The notes under the pieces were generated by a model. That model did not search any database, was not told the DNA's origin, and saw nothing but the letters and a program-made list of their open reading frames with translations. A stretch of DNA of 6,169 nucleotides from Anaerolineales bacterium (GTDB lineage Bacteria > Chloroflexota > Anaerolineae > 4572-78 > NAK82), in contig JAHELX010000379.1 of NCBI GenBank assembly GCA_024643945.1, positions 1-6,169 of the forward strand, in the 5' to 3' direction. The position numbers and the translations under genes are program-made. This document shows, in pieces, positions 5,060 to 6,169 of the stretch. Position 1 is the stretch's first letter, and each line of letters starts with the position of its first letter.

Positions 5060-6073
5060 ATGGCCAAGATGAGTATCGCCGAAGCCCTGCGCCAGGCCAT
5101 TCGCGAGGAGATGCAGCGTGATCCTCGTGTCTTCTGCATCGGTGAAGACATCGGGGTCAAGGGTGGATTTGGCGGCGCGTTTACGGTGACTTTAGGACTG
5201 TCCGATGAGTTTGGACATGAACGCATCCTTGACACCCCTATCTCGGAACTTGGCCTGACCGGGGTAGCCGTCGGCGCAGCCATCGGTGGATTGCGACCTA
5301 TCGCAGATGTACAGTATGGAGACTTTCTGTTCCTGGCGATGGACCAAATCGTAAACCAGGCGGCCAAGATGACGTATATGTCGGGCGGGACGGTTAAAGT
5401 GCCTATGGTGATGCGGGTGCCGGTAGGTGCTACCCGGCGCGGGGCTCAACACGCCCAGAGCCTGGAAGCTTTCCTGGCCCATGTCCCGGGGCTCAAGGTG
5501 GTGGTGCCCTCGACCGCCTACGACGCCAAAGGCTTGCTCAAAAGCGCCGTCCGGGATGACAATCCGGTCCTCATCTTCGAGCACAAACTTCTCTACGGCA
5601 GCAAGGGACCTCGCTCTGAAAAGGGAGCGCTCAGTCCTATTGGCGAGGTGCCCGACGAGGAATATCTGGTCCCCATTGGCCAGGGGGTTGTCCGTCGCGA
5701 GGGGCGTGATGTCACGATCGTCGGCAAATTGCTCACAGTCTATCGCGCTCTGGCCGCTGCCGAAGAGTTGGCGCGGGAAGGGATTGAAGCCGAGATCATT
5801 GACCCGCGCACGTTGGTACCGTTGGATAGAGAGTTGATCCTGGAATCGGTGCGCAAGACGGGCCGACTCGTCATTGTGGAGGAGGACAATCTCACCGGTG
5901 GCTGGGCCGCCGATATTGCGGCTATCGTCGCCGAGGAGGCCTTCTTCTGGCTCGATGCGCCCATCAAACGCGTGTCGGCGCCCGACACACCTGTTCCCTT
6001 CGCCCCGGTCATGGAGCAGTTTTACGTGCCCAGCGAAGAGCGAGTAATCGAGGCCGTCAGATCTCTCTTCTAG
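5060..6073 (+). CDS. Thiamine-diphosphate 2-oxoacid (or acetoin) dehydrogenase E1 component, beta subunit
   Basis: A 337-residue E1 beta chain, slightly longer than the usual 325 or so, and partner of the alpha subunit in the alpha2-beta2 E1. Residues about 4-180 form the pyrimidine-binding transketolase domain: GEDIG (28-32), DTPISE with E63 expected to contact the thiamine aminopyrimidine, YGDFLFLAMDQIVN (86-99), AQHAQSLEAF with H131 expected in the active site, and PSTAYDAKGLLKSAVRDDNPV (150-170). Residues about 205-335 form the transketolase C-terminal domain, with IDPRTLVPLD (247-256) and EEDNLTGGW (274-282). The extra length appears to lie in the linker around 181-203 (GPRSEKGALSPIGEVPDEE). 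It is co-directional with the alpha gene and separated from it by a repeat-bearing gap. No E2 or E3 gene starts in the remaining 96 bases. Confidence 0.94.
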   Translation: MAKMSIAEALRQAIREEMQRDPRVFCIGEDIGVKGGFGGAFTVTLGLSDEFGHERILDTPISELGLTGVAVGAAIGGLRPIADVQYGDFLFLAMDQIVNQAAKMTYMSGGTVKVPMVMRVPVGATRRGAQHAQSLEAFLAHVPGLKVVVPSTAYDAKGLLKSAVRDDNPVLIFEHKLLYGSKGPRSEKGALSPIGEVPDEEYLVPIGQGVVRREGRDVTIVGKLLTVYRALAAAEELAREGIEAEIIDPRTLVPLDRELILESVRKTGRLVIVEEDNLTGGWAADIAAIVAEEAFFWLDAPIKRVSAPDTPVPFAPVMEQFYVPSEERVIEAVRSLF

Positions 6074-6081
6074 GACCCCCT

Positions 6082-6155
6082 CCCTGGCCCTCCCCCTACG
6101 AGGGGGAGGGTATGGGTGCTCCCCGGCTTTCCCCTTCGTAGGGGGAGGGCCAGGG
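6082..6155. repeat. GC-rich palindromic repeat element downstream of E1 beta
   Basis: CCCTGGCCCTCCCCCTACG (6082-6100) has a perfect 19-base reverse complement at 6137-6155, 36 bases further on. A smaller hairpin nests at the left arm: CCCTCCCCCT (6088-6097), loop ACG, AGGGGGAGGG (6101-6110). The structure starts 8 bases after the E1 beta stop. It could act as a transcript 3' end, but there is no T-run; a dispersed REP-type element is the better description. Confidence 0.75.
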
Positions 6156-6167
6156 TGCTCCCCGGCT
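6101..6167. repeat. Direct repeat with a 39-base period at the right edge
   Basis: A 28-base unit, AGGGGGAGGG-N3-GGGTGCTCCCCGGCT, occurs at 6101-6128 and again at 6140-6167. The three N bases (TAT and CCA) are the only differences. The repeat overlaps the palindrome starting at 6082 and may continue beyond the window. Confidence 0.75.
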
Positions 6168-6169
6168 CT

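Noticed and set aside
4840..5367. 175-codon minus-strand frame spanning the E1 alpha/beta junction
   Set aside because: It crosses two real genes and a tandem repeat on the opposite strand and shows no family resemblance.

Overview
The window looks like a piece of a bacterial chromosome, moderately GC-rich, with Shine-Dalgarno sites of the AGGAG type. The mix of a Form IV RuBisCO-like protein, a RhaI-type sugar isomerase, acetoin/pyruvate-dehydrogenase-type E1 subunits and repeat-rich gaps suggests a Chloroflexota (Anaerolineae-like) genome. That placement is an impression, because no rRNA or other phylogenetic marker is present.

Layout: bases 2-118 are the last 38 codons of a membrane protein, probably the NuoN-type subunit of complex I, closed by a strong intrinsic terminator at about 146-180. 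A new unit, all on the + strand, begins with a near-consensus extended -10 promoter (285-313) and overlapping palindromes (317-336) that look like an operator. It continues with a GntR/HutC-family regulator with a UTRA domain (406-1140), a 214-base structured gap (1141-1354), a TIM-barrel sugar isomerase (1355-2338), a RuBisCO-like protein (2413-3759), a 245-base gap filled with short tandem repeats in two opposed arms, and the alpha (4005-4985) and beta (5060-6073) subunits of a thiamine-diphosphate 2-oxoacid (or acetoin) dehydrogenase E1. The window ends in a GC-rich palindromic repeat element (6082-6167).

Working model (inference): the regulator senses a sugar or sugar-acid ligand and controls its own promoter and perhaps the whole cassette. 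The isomerase and the RuBisCO-like protein act in succession on a sugar or phosphorylated keto-sugar acid, and the E1 heterotetramer oxidises a resulting 2-oxo or acyloin product. The RuBisCO-like protein keeps the carbamylation lysine and metal ligands, but by hand alignment it has lost the loop-6 lysine and most residues that hold the second phosphate of RuBP. It is therefore not a CO2-fixing enzyme and probably uses a substrate with at most one phosphate. No E2, E3, kinase, transporter or dehydrogenase is visible, so the pathway cannot be closed from this window.

The most unexpected structure is non-coding. All three gaps between the enzyme genes carry short tandem repeats with a 7-base (or mixed 7/8-base) period, each array with a different unit, lying just upstream of the next ribosome binding site. 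Each of these gaps also opens with an ATG that overlaps or nearly touches the upstream stop codon.
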